A stretch of 64,000 bases of DNA from positions 496,001 to 560,000 of the forward strand of contig CAWIQJ010000006.1 in assembly GCA_963838235.1 (NCBI GenBank). The letters run 5' to 3'. The notes under the pieces are model-generated. The model did not search any database. It was not told where the DNA came from and saw nothing but the letters and a program-made list of their open reading frames with translations. Shown piece by piece: positions 16,388 through 25,314 of this stretch. The position numbers and the translations under genes are program-made. The DNA comes from JAFECT01 sp963838235 (GTDB taxonomy: Bacteria; Pseudomonadota; Alphaproteobacteria; Caulobacterales; Caulobacteraceae). The first letter of the stretch is position 1. Each line of letters starts with the position of its first letter.

Positions 16388-17440
16388 ATGCTAAGCTACT
16401 GGATCCTGCTCGCCGCGCCGGTGATCTCGGGCATGGCGCCCTATCGCCTGCATGGCGGCGCGCGCAAGGTCGCGGTGTGGATCGGCGCCGTCCTGCTCAC
16501 CCTGATGATCGGGTTGCGCTATCGGGTGGGCTGCGACTGGTTCAACTACATCGTCAACATGGACGAGGTGAACTTCGCCGGTCCCGGCGAGGCGATGGCG
16601 ATCGCGACGGATCCGGGATACGGGCTGCTGAGCTGGCTGTGCCTCAAGCTCAATCTCGGCATCTACGGCATCAATTTCTTCTGCGCGACGGTCTTCAGCT
16701 GGGGCCTGTTCGCCTTCGCAAGCAAACAGCCCGTGCGCTGGCTGACCATCGTCGTGGCCGTGCCGATGTTGATTGTCGTGGTCGCCATGGGCTTCACGCG
16801 ACAGGCCGCGGCCATCGGCTTCCTGATGCTGGCGTTCGCAGCCTTCAGCGAGAAGAGCCTGGTCAAATTCCTGATCTTCGTCGCGCTGGCCACCACCTTC
16901 CATAAGACCGCGGTGATCATGGCGCCGCTGGCGATTCTGATCGACCCGAAGCGAAAGCTCGGGCCGTTCGTGATCGGCGGCCTGGCCAGCGCGGCCCTGG
17001 CGGCGGCTTTTCTCACCTCGAAACTCGATGTCCTCACCCACAACTACATCGGCAATGCCGAATGGGAGGGGGAGGGCGCGGCAGCCATCTACCGGCTTGG
17101 TCTCAATCTGCTCGCCGCGATCGTCTTCTTCATTTGCCGAAAGCGCTGGCGCGAGAAGTACGACGACACCCGCCTCTATTTCGTCCTGTCGCTGGCGGCG
17201 ATCGCGGCCTTTCCGTTCGTCTTCATCGAGCCGGTGGCTGCGGATAGAATGAGCCTCTACCTGCTCCCCTATCAGTGCGCGGTCTTTGCCCGCCTGCCCG
17301 ACATCTACAATCGGCGCCTCGGCTTGTGGATCGCCTTCGCCGCCGTCCTGGCGACGGCGGTCCTGATGTACGTTTGGTTCGCCTTCGCCAAGAACGCCTG
17401 GTGCTGGAACCCCTATCATAACCTGCTCATGCCATGGTGA
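16388..17440 (+). CDS. EpsG-family polysaccharide polymerase
   Basis: The 350-residue integral membrane protein has about ten hydrophobic segments. Its early motif, LRYRVGCDWFNYIVNMDE, matches the R-x-x-x-G-x-D-(W/Y)-x-x-Y signature of EpsG/Wzy-like polymerases, and FTRQAAAIGFLMLAF and TTFHKTAVIMAP are also characteristic. It probably polymerises lipid-linked repeat units in the periplasmic leaflet. A second polymerase/ligase candidate lies at 36017-37426. Confidence 0.85.
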   Translation: MLSYWILLAAPVISGMAPYRLHGGARKVAVWIGAVLLTLMIGLRYRVGCDWFNYIVNMDEVNFAGPGEAMAIATDPGYGLLSWLCLKLNLGIYGINFFCATVFSWGLFAFASKQPVRWLTIVVAVPMLIVVVAMGFTRQAAAIGFLMLAFAAFSEKSLVKFLIFVALATTFHKTAVIMAPLAILIDPKRKLGPFVIGGLASAALAAAFLTSKLDVLTHNYIGNAEWEGEGAAAIYRLGLNLLAAIVFFICRKRWREKYDDTRLYFVLSLAAIAAFPFVFIEPVAADRMSLYLLPYQCAVFARLPDIYNRRLGLWIAFAAVLATAVLMYVWFAFAKNAWCWNPYHNLLMPW

Positions 17441-17666
17441 TCGCCGCTCCGGCGGCCCCGTCGCACCGTGACGACCACCCGATGCGTCCGCGCTGGCTTC
17501 CTTACGAGAGCCTGTTATCGGCCGAGGCGGCGGGATCGATGTTCGCTGAGCGGGCTCAACAGATTGGCGAAGCGGGCGTTTTCGGCGACGGACGGGCTTG
17601 GCGCGACCCTCGTCCTGGTCTACTGACCCGTCGCTTGGGTAGCGGAACGCAGGGCTGGACAGCACG

Positions 17667-18944
17667 ATGGTCGACGTCAAGAGCGCCCGTATAGGCGTGA
17701 TCGGCCTTGGCTACGTCGGCCTGCCGCTGGCCGTCGAGTTCGGTCAACTCTACGACACAGTGGGCTACGACCACAGCGCCACACGGGTGAGCGAGCTGCG
17801 CGACGGCAATGACCGCACGCGCGAAACCGACATCGACAGCATCCGCCGCGCGACCAGGCTCAGCTTCAGCGATACGCCCGAAGGGCTGGCCCAGTGCACC
17901 GTCTTCATCGTCACCGTGCCGACGCCGGTCGACGCCGCCAAGACGCCGGACCTGGCCCCATTGCTCGACGCCAGCCGGACGGTCGGACGCCTGCTGAAGC
18001 GCGGCGACGTGGTGATCTACGAATCGACGGTCTATCCCGGCGCCACCGAAGAGATGTGCGTGCCGGTGCTCGAGGACGCATCGCAGCTGCAGTTCAACAC
18101 CGACTTTTTCTGCGGCTACAGTCCCGAGCGTATCAATCCCGGCGACCGCAAGCACCAGCTGACCACCATCGTCAAGGTCACCTCCGGTTCGACGCCCGAG
18201 ATCGCCGACTTCGTCGATGCGCTCTACGCCTCGATCGTGACCGCGGGCACGCACAAGACCTCATCGATCCGCGTCGCCGAGGCGGCCAAGGTGATCGAGA
18301 ACACCCAGCGCGACGTCAACATCGCCCTGATCAACGAACTGGCGATGATCTTTAATCGCCTGGGCATCGACAGCCTCGAGGTGCTGGAGGCCGCCGGGTC
18401 GAAGTGGAACTTCCTGCCGTTCCGGCCCGGCCTGGTCGGCGGGCACTGCATCGGCGTCGATCCGTACTACCTGACCTATAAGGCGCAGGAGATCGGCTAC
18501 CATGCCCAGGTGATCCTCGCCGGGCGGCGCATCAACGACGCCATGGGCGACTATGTCGCCGATCAGGTGCTTCGCCTGATGGCGAGCCGATCGCTCAATC
18601 CGGTCGGGGCCAGGATTCTCGTGCTCGGCTTTGCGTTCAAGGAAAACTGCTCCGACATGCGCAACACGCGCGTCGTCGATATCGTGCGCGCATTCCGCGA
18701 ATACGGCGCCACGGTCGATATTCACGATCCGTGGATCGACGCGGCCGACGCGCGCCACGAATACGGCCTCGACCTGATCGCCGATCCGCAGAAGGGCGCC
18801 TATGACGCGATCGTTCTCGCCGTCGCGCATCGGCAGTTCGTGGACCAGGGCGTAGAGTCGATCCGCGCCCACGGCCGCAAGGGCGCGGTGCTCTACGACG
18901 TGAAGTCCGCCTTCGGGAAAGACGACGTCGACGGTCGTCTCTGA
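17667..18944 (+). CDS. tviB: UDP-N-acetylhexosamine 6-dehydrogenase (TviB/WbpO-type)
   Basis: The 425-residue nucleotide-sugar dehydrogenase oxidises C6 of a UDP-HexNAc twice, giving a UDP-HexNAc uronic acid. It shows the NAD-binding GVIGLGYVGLPLAVEFG (about 9-25), TVPTPVD, YESTVYPGATEE, the central domain EAAKVIENTQRDVNIAL, catalytic cysteine C261 in GGHCIGVDPYYL, and the UDP-binding C-terminal domain (LGFAFKENCSDMRNTRV). It is closer to VipA/TviB/WbpO than to UDP-glucose dehydrogenases; the exact substrate (GalNAc or GlcNAc) cannot be read from sequence. The 226 bases before it carry only a doubtful 86-codon ORF. Confidence 0.88.
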   Translation: MVDVKSARIGVIGLGYVGLPLAVEFGQLYDTVGYDHSATRVSELRDGNDRTRETDIDSIRRATRLSFSDTPEGLAQCTVFIVTVPTPVDAAKTPDLAPLLDASRTVGRLLKRGDVVIYESTVYPGATEEMCVPVLEDASQLQFNTDFFCGYSPERINPGDRKHQLTTIVKVTSGSTPEIADFVDALYASIVTAGTHKTSSIRVAEAAKVIENTQRDVNIALINELAMIFNRLGIDSLEVLEAAGSKWNFLPFRPGLVGGHCIGVDPYYLTYKAQEIGYHAQVILAGRRINDAMGDYVADQVLRLMASRSLNPVGARILVLGFAFKENCSDMRNTRVVDIVRAFREYGATVDIHDPWIDAADARHEYGLDLIADPQKGAYDAIVLAVAHRQFVDQGVESIRAHGRKGAVLYDVKSAFGKDDVDGRL

Positions 18945-18952
18945 TCGGCGTC

Positions 18953-20029
18953 ATGCGCATCCTGTTCGTCGCCATGCACCGCCCGCGCCGTTCGCCCGGG
19001 CAACGCTTTCGATTTGAACAGTATCTCGACTATCTGCGCGAGAACGGCGTTGAATGTGACCTGTCCTACCTGATCTCCGAGACGGACGATCGCGTACTCT
19101 ACGCGCCTGGCGGTTACGGCAAGAAGCTGGGCATTTTCCTGAAGAGCATCGCCATTCGCCTGCGCGACGTGCTCGCGGCCCGGCGCTACGACGTGGTGTT
19201 CATCTACCGCGAAGCCCTGATGGTGAACACCGGCGTCATCGAAGCCCTGCTGGCCCAGACGCGCGCCCGGCTCGTGTTCGACTTCGACGATGCGGTGTGG
19301 CTGCAGCCGGTCTCCGACGCCAATGCAAAGCTGGCTTTCCTGCGGGCGGGTCCGTCAAAGATTCCCGGCGTCCTGCGCAGGATGGACCTGGTGTTCGCGG
19401 GCAACACCTACCTGGCCGACTATGCGCGTCAGTTCAACGACCGCGTCGAGATTGTTCCGACCACGCTGGACACCCGCACCCACGCGCCCAAGCCGCGGCC
19501 GACGAAATCGCGCGTGTGCATCGGCTGGAACGGCAGCCCCTCGACGGTGGCCTATTTCGACGGCCTGACCCCGGCGCTGGCGCGCGTGCGCGAGCGATTC
19601 GGCGACCGGGTCTATTTCAAGCTGGTGGGCGATCCCCGCTACGTCAATCCGGCGCTCGGCGTGCAAGGCCAGGCCTGGCGCGAGGAGACCGAGGTCGAAG
19701 ATACGCTCGAGTTCGATATCGGCCTGATGCCCCTGCCGGATGATCTCTGGACCCGGGGCAAGTGCGGGTTCAAGGCCCTGCTTTACATGGCGCTGGCGAT
19801 CCCGCCGGTGATCGCGCCGATCGGGGTGAACCGCGACATCGTGACCGACGGCGTGGACGGCTTCCTGGCCTCGAGCGACGATCAGTGGGTCGAGGCGATT
19901 GGAAAACTGGTGGACGATCCCGCGCTGCGCGCTACGCTCGGTGCGCGCGGCCGCGAGACGGTGGTCACGCGCTATTCCTTCGACTCGCAGAAGGACCGCT
20001 ACCTGGCGCTCCTGAGGTCGCTCGCATGA
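18953..20029 (+). CDS. Glycosyltransferase, GT4-like
   Basis: The 358-residue protein has a GT-B-type layout. The N-terminal half begins MRILFVAMHRPRRSPGQRFR and contains LVFDFDDAVWL, a motif common in GT4-like enzymes of polysaccharide clusters. The C-terminal half has IGWNGSPSTVAYFDGL and a nucleotide-sugar site (MPLPDDLWTRGKCGFKALLYMALAIPPVI). No signal peptide is seen, so it should be cytoplasmic. It starts 8 bases after tviB and ends 13 bases before the methyltransferase. Confidence 0.8.
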   Translation: MRILFVAMHRPRRSPGQRFRFEQYLDYLRENGVECDLSYLISETDDRVLYAPGGYGKKLGIFLKSIAIRLRDVLAARRYDVVFIYREALMVNTGVIEALLAQTRARLVFDFDDAVWLQPVSDANAKLAFLRAGPSKIPGVLRRMDLVFAGNTYLADYARQFNDRVEIVPTTLDTRTHAPKPRPTKSRVCIGWNGSPSTVAYFDGLTPALARVRERFGDRVYFKLVGDPRYVNPALGVQGQAWREETEVEDTLEFDIGLMPLPDDLWTRGKCGFKALLYMALAIPPVIAPIGVNRDIVTDGVDGFLASSDDQWVEAIGKLVDDPALRATLGARGRETVVTRYSFDSQKDRYLALLRSLA

Positions 20030-20042
20030 GGAGTGAGGTCCC

Positions 20043-21035
20043 TTGCACCTGAGGCTGCTCGACGTGCTGGCCTGCCCGAAGTGCGCGGGCGCGCTGCGTT
20101 GCGCGGCGACGCAGCGCCACGACGACGGCGAGGTGATCGAAGGAACACTCACGTGCGAGGGTTGCGGCGCGGCCTATCCGATCGTGGACTCGATCCCGCG
20201 CTTCGTGCCGCACGACAACTATGCCGCCTCGTTCGGCTATCAGTGGAATTTGTTTCGGCGCGAACAGATGGACACCGACAACGGCGCCGAATTGTCCGCG
20301 CGCCGTTTCTTCGGCGAGACCGGCTGGACCGCGGACCAGCTCAAGGGCCGCTGGGTGCTCGACATGGGTTGCGGCGCCGGGCGGTTCCTCGAGGTCGCCG
20401 CCGGAACCGGGGCGGAGGCCATCGGTCTCGACATTTCCAGCGCCATCGACGCGGCGCGCGACAACCTGGCGGGGGCGAAAAACGCGCATCTGGTCCAGGC
20501 CAGCGCGCTCGAGCCGCCGTTTCGTAAGGACGCGCTCGACTTCGTCTATTGCATTGGGGTGATCCAGCACACCCCCGATCCCTCAGGCGTCATGCGTTTG
20601 CTGCCCCAGCTCGCGCGCCGCGGCGGCGAGGTGGCGATGACGGCCTATGAGCGCAAGCCCTGGACCTGGCTGAACGCGAAATACTTGGTGCGGCCTTTGA
20701 CACGGCGGATGCCGAAGGAACGGCTGCTGAAGCAGATCCGCGACGCCATGCCGATCCTGTTCCCGATCACCGATGTGCTGTTCCGCCTGCCGCTGATCGG
20801 GCGTTTGTTCGAATTCACCATCCCGGTCGCGAACTATGTGCGTGAGACGCGGCTCAGCCGAGCTCAACGCTACGACTGGGCAGTGCTCGACACCTTCGAC
20901 ATGCTGTCGCCCTACTACGATCAGCCCCAGACCTGGCTCGACGCCGAAGCAGCGCTGAGCGCGGGCGGGGCGACGGAGCTTCGCCGGCTGAACAACCCCG
21001 GTCTCAATGTCGTGGGGCGCAAGCCTCAGGCCTGA
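20043..21035 (+). CDS. SAM-dependent methyltransferase with N-terminal zinc ribbon
   Basis: The 330-residue protein begins with a Trm112-like zinc ribbon (LLDVLACPKCAGALRC ... LTCEGCGAAYPIVDSIPRFV, four Cys in two CxxC pairs) followed by a class I methyltransferase fold (VLDMGCGAGRFLEVAA, AIGLDIS, DFVYCIGVIQHTPDP). The start is TTG at 20043 with GAGG upstream; no better ATG exists. In this setting it may methylate a sugar or the glycan end. Its stop overlaps the stop of the convergent glycosyltransferase by 10 bases. Confidence 0.8.
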   Translation: MHLRLLDVLACPKCAGALRCAATQRHDDGEVIEGTLTCEGCGAAYPIVDSIPRFVPHDNYAASFGYQWNLFRREQMDTDNGAELSARRFFGETGWTADQLKGRWVLDMGCGAGRFLEVAAGTGAEAIGLDISSAIDAARDNLAGAKNAHLVQASALEPPFRKDALDFVYCIGVIQHTPDPSGVMRLLPQLARRGGEVAMTAYERKPWTWLNAKYLVRPLTRRMPKERLLKQIRDAMPILFPITDVLFRLPLIGRLFEFTIPVANYVRETRLSRAQRYDWAVLDTFDMLSPYYDQPQTWLDAEAALSAGGATELRRLNNPGLNVVGRKPQA

Positions 21036-22213
21036 CCAAGGCGAATGGTGCGATAGATCGCATTGTAAGCCGCCGCGCCCTTGGTCAGCGAGAACTCCGC
21101 CTCCGCCGCGGCGCGGCAGCGGGCGGCGAGGTCCGGCTCCGCCAGCAGTGCGCGCAGGTCCGCAACCGCCTGGGTCATGGCCGCGTCCCCGCCGTCGCGC
21201 ACCAGAACCCCCACGCGGTAACGCAAGATGACGTCGGCGACATCGCCCACGCCCCCGTTGGAGACGAGCGGAATGCCGCAGCCCAGCACTTCGCCCATCC
21301 GGGTCGGGCAACTCCCCAGCTTGGCGAAGCCGCCGTCCACGAAGAACATGGCGACCGCGTCGAACGACCGGACCGCGTCCGGCACGCCGGCGGGCGGAAC
21401 GCCGAAGATTCTCACGCCGTCCTGTGCGTCGCCGAGCGCGGCGCGGATCGCATCGGCGCTATCCTGGGTCACCACGGTGCGGTCCGCGGCCGGGATGGCC
21501 GTAACGACAGCGCGAAAGAACGACGCGAGCCAGTCGATGCGAAACCAGCCGCTGAGCACGGTTCCGACGGAACCTGCCGACTGTAACGCGCCGGAGCGCC
21601 GCGCGGCGGACGGCGTAAATCGGTCGAGATCGGCGCAGGTCGGGATGACGACGATCGGCTTGGCGGGCGCCGATGCGGCAAGTCGCGTCTCGATATAGGG
21701 AACCGCTGCGCGCGTCAGCGAAACGACGGCGGCGGCCCGGCGCAGACAGACAACTTCGGCGCGCTTGAGCAGGCGATAGAGCGTGGAGTTGCCCCGCAAC
21801 CGACCCGCTGCGACCATCTCCTCCGGCCACAGGGCGCGCATGTCGAAGATGAACGGCCGGCCGGTCAAGGCGCCTGCGGCCAGGGCGACCAGGGCTGCGA
21901 TATAGGATCGCGCATGAATGAGATCCGTGCGACGCGCCAGCCACAGCGCCGTGGCGAAGAACACCGCCATATCCCACGCCGTCGCCGCCAGGCGCGGTCG
22001 CCGGTGATAGGGTTTCGCAATCCAACGTATGCCGAGCGCGCGGCAGGCCTCACGTTGCGCCAGGACCGACGCTTCGTCCGCGAGGTCGGCGGCCTTCTCG
22101 AAGCTGATGAGGGTAATGCTATGCGTCTGCGACAGCAGCTTCAGATAGGCGAAGACCTGCGACTGGCCGAGCGGCTCCAACAGGCCCGTGTAGGAGAGGT
22201 AAAGGATTTTCAT
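21026..22213 (-). CDS. Glycosyltransferase, GT4-like
   Basis: The 395-residue GT-B enzyme begins MKILYLSYTGLLEPLGQSQV and has a C-terminal donor-binding half with LGSCPTRMGEVLGCGIPLVSN. The segment GALTGRPFIFDMRALWPEEM is typical of GT4 enzymes of capsule and O-antigen clusters. It is the last gene of the long minus-strand block, and its ATG overlaps the stop of the upstream GT2 gene. Confidence 0.82.
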   Translation of the reverse strand: MKILYLSYTGLLEPLGQSQVFAYLKLLSQTHSITLISFEKAADLADEASVLAQREACRALGIRWIAKPYHRRPRLAATAWDMAVFFATALWLARRTDLIHARSYIAALVALAAGALTGRPFIFDMRALWPEEMVAAGRLRGNSTLYRLLKRAEVVCLRRAAAVVSLTRAAVPYIETRLAASAPAKPIVVIPTCADLDRFTPSAARRSGALQSAGSVGTVLSGWFRIDWLASFFRAVVTAIPAADRTVVTQDSADAIRAALGDAQDGVRIFGVPPAGVPDAVRSFDAVAMFFVDGGFAKLGSCPTRMGEVLGCGIPLVSNGGVGDVADVILRYRVGVLVRDGGDAAMTQAVADLRALLAEPDLAARCRAAAEAEFSLTKGAAAYNAIYRTIRLGQA

Positions 22214-23199
22214 GCCGGGGCCTGACGCTCCCCACGCGAGCGATAGCGCGAGACCGTCTCCTTCGCGGCGAGCAGCCGGCGCAGCGCGCCCGGACGCGTC
22301 CGAAGCCTGAATAACATCGAACGCCAGAGCTTGTCGTTGCGGCGGCGCAAGGCGCCGTAGGCGGCGCTGAGCTCGATGCGCCGGCGAAATTCCGCATCGG
22401 CTCCCGAACGCAAGGCGGTGAGCGCGCCCTCGAAGGCTGCGCGCGCATAGGCGTAGCGCACCGACTCCGCCGAGGCGCCCAACCGCTCCGCTGACTCGAT
22501 CGAGGCGATATGGTCCAGGTATCCGTCGCGCCCGACGCTCATCCCCGCATTGACCCGATACTTGACCAGGGGCTCGTGAAGGTAGCCGACATCGCCGTGC
22601 GCGGCCTGCAGGACGTGCAGGTTCACGTCGATGAACCGCTCGACGCCTGACAGATTGGGCGACAGGGCGCGGCGGTACATCTTCGAGGAGTGGACGAACA
22701 AAAAACCGTTGCGCTCGACGAAGCGGTCGAAATCCATGACCGACGGATGCGGCGCGGGGTTGGTATAACCCTCGAACCTATGTCCGCCGTCGTCCAAGGT
22801 GCTGAACAAGACACCGTTACTGCCGACGAAGGCGCACGCCGGATGGGCGTCGAGGAAGTCGGCCTGGCGCTGCAGCTTGCCCGGCAGCAGGATGTCGTCC
22901 CCGTCGACGTGCGCCACGTATTCGCCGCGCGCCGCGTCGTGGGCGGATAGATAGTTCGCCTTCACCCCGACATTGTTCGGATGAATGACGCCGCGAAGCT
23001 TGCCGGGGTAGCGCGCTTCATAGTCGCGCACGATCGCCGCGGTACGATCGGTGGAGGCGTCGTCGGCGACGATGATCTCGAAATCGAAGGTGGTCGCCTG
23101 GGTCACCACGCTTTCCAGGCACTCGCCGATGAAGCGCTCCTGGTTATAGGTCATGACGCAGACCGAGACCTTCGGCGCGGAGGGCGGGCGCGCGGTCAT
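22210..23199 (-). CDS. Glycosyltransferase family 2
   Basis: The 329-residue GT-A enzyme has the N-terminal signature VSVCVMTYNQERFIGECLESV, FEIIVADDASTDRTAAIV, and an HVDGDDILLPGKL metal/nucleotide site (DGDD in place of strict DxD). ATG at 23199 is chosen: it overlaps the wzx stop as ATGA and starts right before the GT2 fold, while the longer ORF above it is wzx in another frame. Confidence 0.87.
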   Translation of the reverse strand: MTARPPSAPKVSVCVMTYNQERFIGECLESVVTQATTFDFEIIVADDASTDRTAAIVRDYEARYPGKLRGVIHPNNVGVKANYLSAHDAARGEYVAHVDGDDILLPGKLQRQADFLDAHPACAFVGSNGVLFSTLDDGGHRFEGYTNPAPHPSVMDFDRFVERNGFLFVHSSKMYRRALSPNLSGVERFIDVNLHVLQAAHGDVGYLHEPLVKYRVNAGMSVGRDGYLDHIASIESAERLGASAESVRYAYARAAFEGALTALRSGADAEFRRRIELSAAYGALRRRNDKLWRSMLFRLRTRPGALRRLLAAKETVSRYRSRGERQAPA

Positions 23200-24725
23200 G
23201 CGGCGGCGCGCCGCAATCGCAGAACAGCCAGGGCCGTCCGCTTGGCCCCAGGGACCAACAGCCCCGATGCGGCCACCCCGACAAGGCCCAGCGCCGCCAG
23301 CCAGGCGAAGGCTTCCAGCCGGCTTGCGGGCCACGGCCAGGGCGCCAGGCGCGCGGCGATCAGCAGGGCGGCGGAGGGCGCCGCCACCAGGGCGATGTCG
23401 CGACCGAGCCACGTCCAATGCAGGCCCGGCGCGAACCGCGCATGCACGATCCAGGTCCAGGCCAGCACATAGAAGAGGTTCGCGGCGAACCATACCACGC
23501 CCGTTCCGATGGCGCCGTGGGTGTAAGCCGCAACGGTGATGACGGGCACGAGGACGGCGGCGAACACCGCGTTGCCGCGCACGTGCAGCTTCAGATCGCC
23601 GTGGGCGAACTGCAGGAAATACGAAAAGGCCGTGAAGCACTGCAGTCCCGTGCCGAAGGCGTACCAGCGCAGGATCGGCGCGGCCTGCGCCGCGATCGCG
23701 CGGTCGCCGGTCCAGACCCACATGATCTCGTATCCGAACAGGCCGAGCAGTAGCGCCGCCGGTGTGACCAGGGCGGCGATGACGGCGGTCCCCGCGAGAT
23801 AGATCCGCCGGAATTCCACCTCGTTGTCGTTCGCTTTCAACGCCGTCATCCGGGGCAGCAGGACCTGGCTGATCGGCTGAACGAGCATGCCGAGACCGCC
23901 GGCGGCGACCGACACCAGAGCGAACACGCCGAACGTCTTCAGGGGCAGGATCGACGACAGGATCAGCTTGTCGTACTGCGAAATCGCCAGCCAGAGCACC
24001 GCTGTGAACGCAATGCCCAGCGAGAATTTCAGCAGCGGCCGCAACGTCGCCCACATGCCTTTGCGTTGGTCGGGGGCGAGTCGCGCCTTCGGCAACAGGC
24101 GGTGCGCCACGATGAGGATCGTCGCGGTCTCCAAAATCACGATCCCGAGCTGGAACAGGAAAAACGCCACCACCGTGCGACTGATGAAGGCGAGCACGAC
24201 GACGGCGCCGAGGTAGCGTAGGGTCGTGAAACCTGCGTTGATTCCATTGAGAAGAACCTGACGCTCGAAGCCGAGCAGCAGGCTGCGATAGGGTTCAGTT
24301 CGCCAACGCAGGGCGATGACTACCACCATGACGGCGACGGCGACGGTCACCTGCTGTACGGGTATCGTCGACGCCTTCAGCCAATCGTGGGCGATCCACG
24401 GTGAAGCAATCAGACCCGCTCCGGCGATCACAACGCCCGATACCAGAAACACGCGGCTGAGCACGCCGACCAGATGCCGGTACTCCGCCGCGCCGCCCTG
24501 GCCGGCGTTGAAGCGCGCGGTCTCACGGGCCAGGGTCGCCGAAAATCCGAAATCGAGTAGCGCCATCCAGGACTGCAGTAGGGTGAAGACGCCGACGAGG
24601 CCGTAGCCTTCAGCGCCCAGGTAACGCACATAGAGCGGCGCAATCAGCAGGCCGAGCAGACTGACATAGGTCTGGCCGAAATAACTCGCCAGCAGCCTGA
24701 GCTTCAGGTCCGAGCGCCAGGGCAC
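23196..24725 (-). CDS. Oligosaccharide flippase (Wzx-type, MOP superfamily)
   Basis: The 509-residue membrane protein has about 12-14 hydrophobic segments over its whole length, starting LKLRLLASYFGQTYVSLLGLLIAPLYV. That N-terminus is typical of polysaccharide flippases, which move undecaprenyl-linked repeat units across the inner membrane. It sits between the vioB acyltransferase and the GT2 gene. Together with the EpsG-type polymerase and Wzc/Wza proteins it completes a Wzx/Wzy-dependent pathway. Confidence 0.88.
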   Translation of the reverse strand: MPWRSDLKLRLLASYFGQTYVSLLGLLIAPLYVRYLGAEGYGLVGVFTLLQSWMALLDFGFSATLARETARFNAGQGGAAEYRHLVGVLSRVFLVSGVVIAGAGLIASPWIAHDWLKASTIPVQQVTVAVAVMVVVIALRWRTEPYRSLLLGFERQVLLNGINAGFTTLRYLGAVVVLAFISRTVVAFFLFQLGIVILETATILIVAHRLLPKARLAPDQRKGMWATLRPLLKFSLGIAFTAVLWLAISQYDKLILSSILPLKTFGVFALVSVAAGGLGMLVQPISQVLLPRMTALKANDNEVEFRRIYLAGTAVIAALVTPAALLLGLFGYEIMWVWTGDRAIAAQAAPILRWYAFGTGLQCFTAFSYFLQFAHGDLKLHVRGNAVFAAVLVPVITVAAYTHGAIGTGVVWFAANLFYVLAWTWIVHARFAPGLHWTWLGRDIALVAAPSAALLIAARLAPWPWPASRLEAFAWLAALGLVGVAASGLLVPGAKRTALAVLRLRRAAA

Positions 24726-24729
24726 GAGG

Positions 24730-25305
24730 CTACCGACGATCCTGCGCCGCGCGCAGACGCGCCTCGGCGGCTTCGAAGCCGCGTGCGCGATCCTTCAGGC
24801 GGCGCAGCGGCGCGCCGGCGTAGATTCCGTAGGGTTCGGTCGATCGCATGACCAGGCTCAAGGCGCCGATCGCGCAACCATAGGCGACGGTCACGCCCGG
24901 CAGCACGACCGACCCGCATCCGATCACCGCATGTCCACAGATCACCACCGCCGCGCTCATGACATTGGTGAATTCCGCCGGGACCGTCGGATTGGTCATG
25001 GCGACGCCGGAGAAATCGTCCGAGCTCGAATAGAGGCTCACCCGCGACGAAAGATTAGAAAAGGCCTCCAGTGTGATGTCCGCCTTGCCGATCAGGGTAG
25101 TGTGACAGGCTATGTGCACATGCTCGCCGATCGAAAATGACGCGTCGCCGCCCGCAGACAGGACGCAGAAGTCGTCGATGCGGCTGTGATCGCCGATAGC
25201 GATGTTGCGCGCGTTGTAGATCGACGCCTTACGCGAAACCTTGACGTCGCGGCCCACCGACCGAAACCCCAGTTGCGCCAATTCCTGTTCGTCGAAGAAT
25301 GACAT
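24730..25305 (-). CDS. vioB: Acyltransferase, dTDP-4-amino-4,6-dideoxyglucose (VioB-like)
   Basis: The 191-residue protein is mostly left-handed beta helix (hexapeptide repeats, about 20-165). Its N-terminus FDEQELAQLGFRSVGRDVKVSRK, the block IDDFCVLSAGG, and SSRVSLYSSSDDFSG followed by MTNPTVP resemble VioB, which acetylates dTDP-viosamine to give dTDP-Qui4NAc. It lies 9 bases after the VioA-like aminotransferase, supporting the pairing. The acyl group and exact amino sugar are not proven by sequence; FdtC-type specificity is the main alternative. Confidence 0.75.
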   Translation of the reverse strand: MSFFDEQELAQLGFRSVGRDVKVSRKASIYNARNIAIGDHSRIDDFCVLSAGGDASFSIGEHVHIACHTTLIGKADITLEAFSNLSSRVSLYSSSDDFSGVAMTNPTVPAEFTNVMSAAVVICGHAVIGCGSVVLPGVTVAYGCAIGALSLVMRSTEPYGIYAGAPLRRLKDRARGFEAAEARLRAAQDRR

Positions 25306-25314
25306 GCGGCCGCC

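Noticed and set aside
17434..17694. Plus-strand 86-codon ORF between the EpsG-type gene and tviB
   Set aside because: It overlaps both neighbours, has no recognisable fold and weak coding character; left as possible but unsupported.
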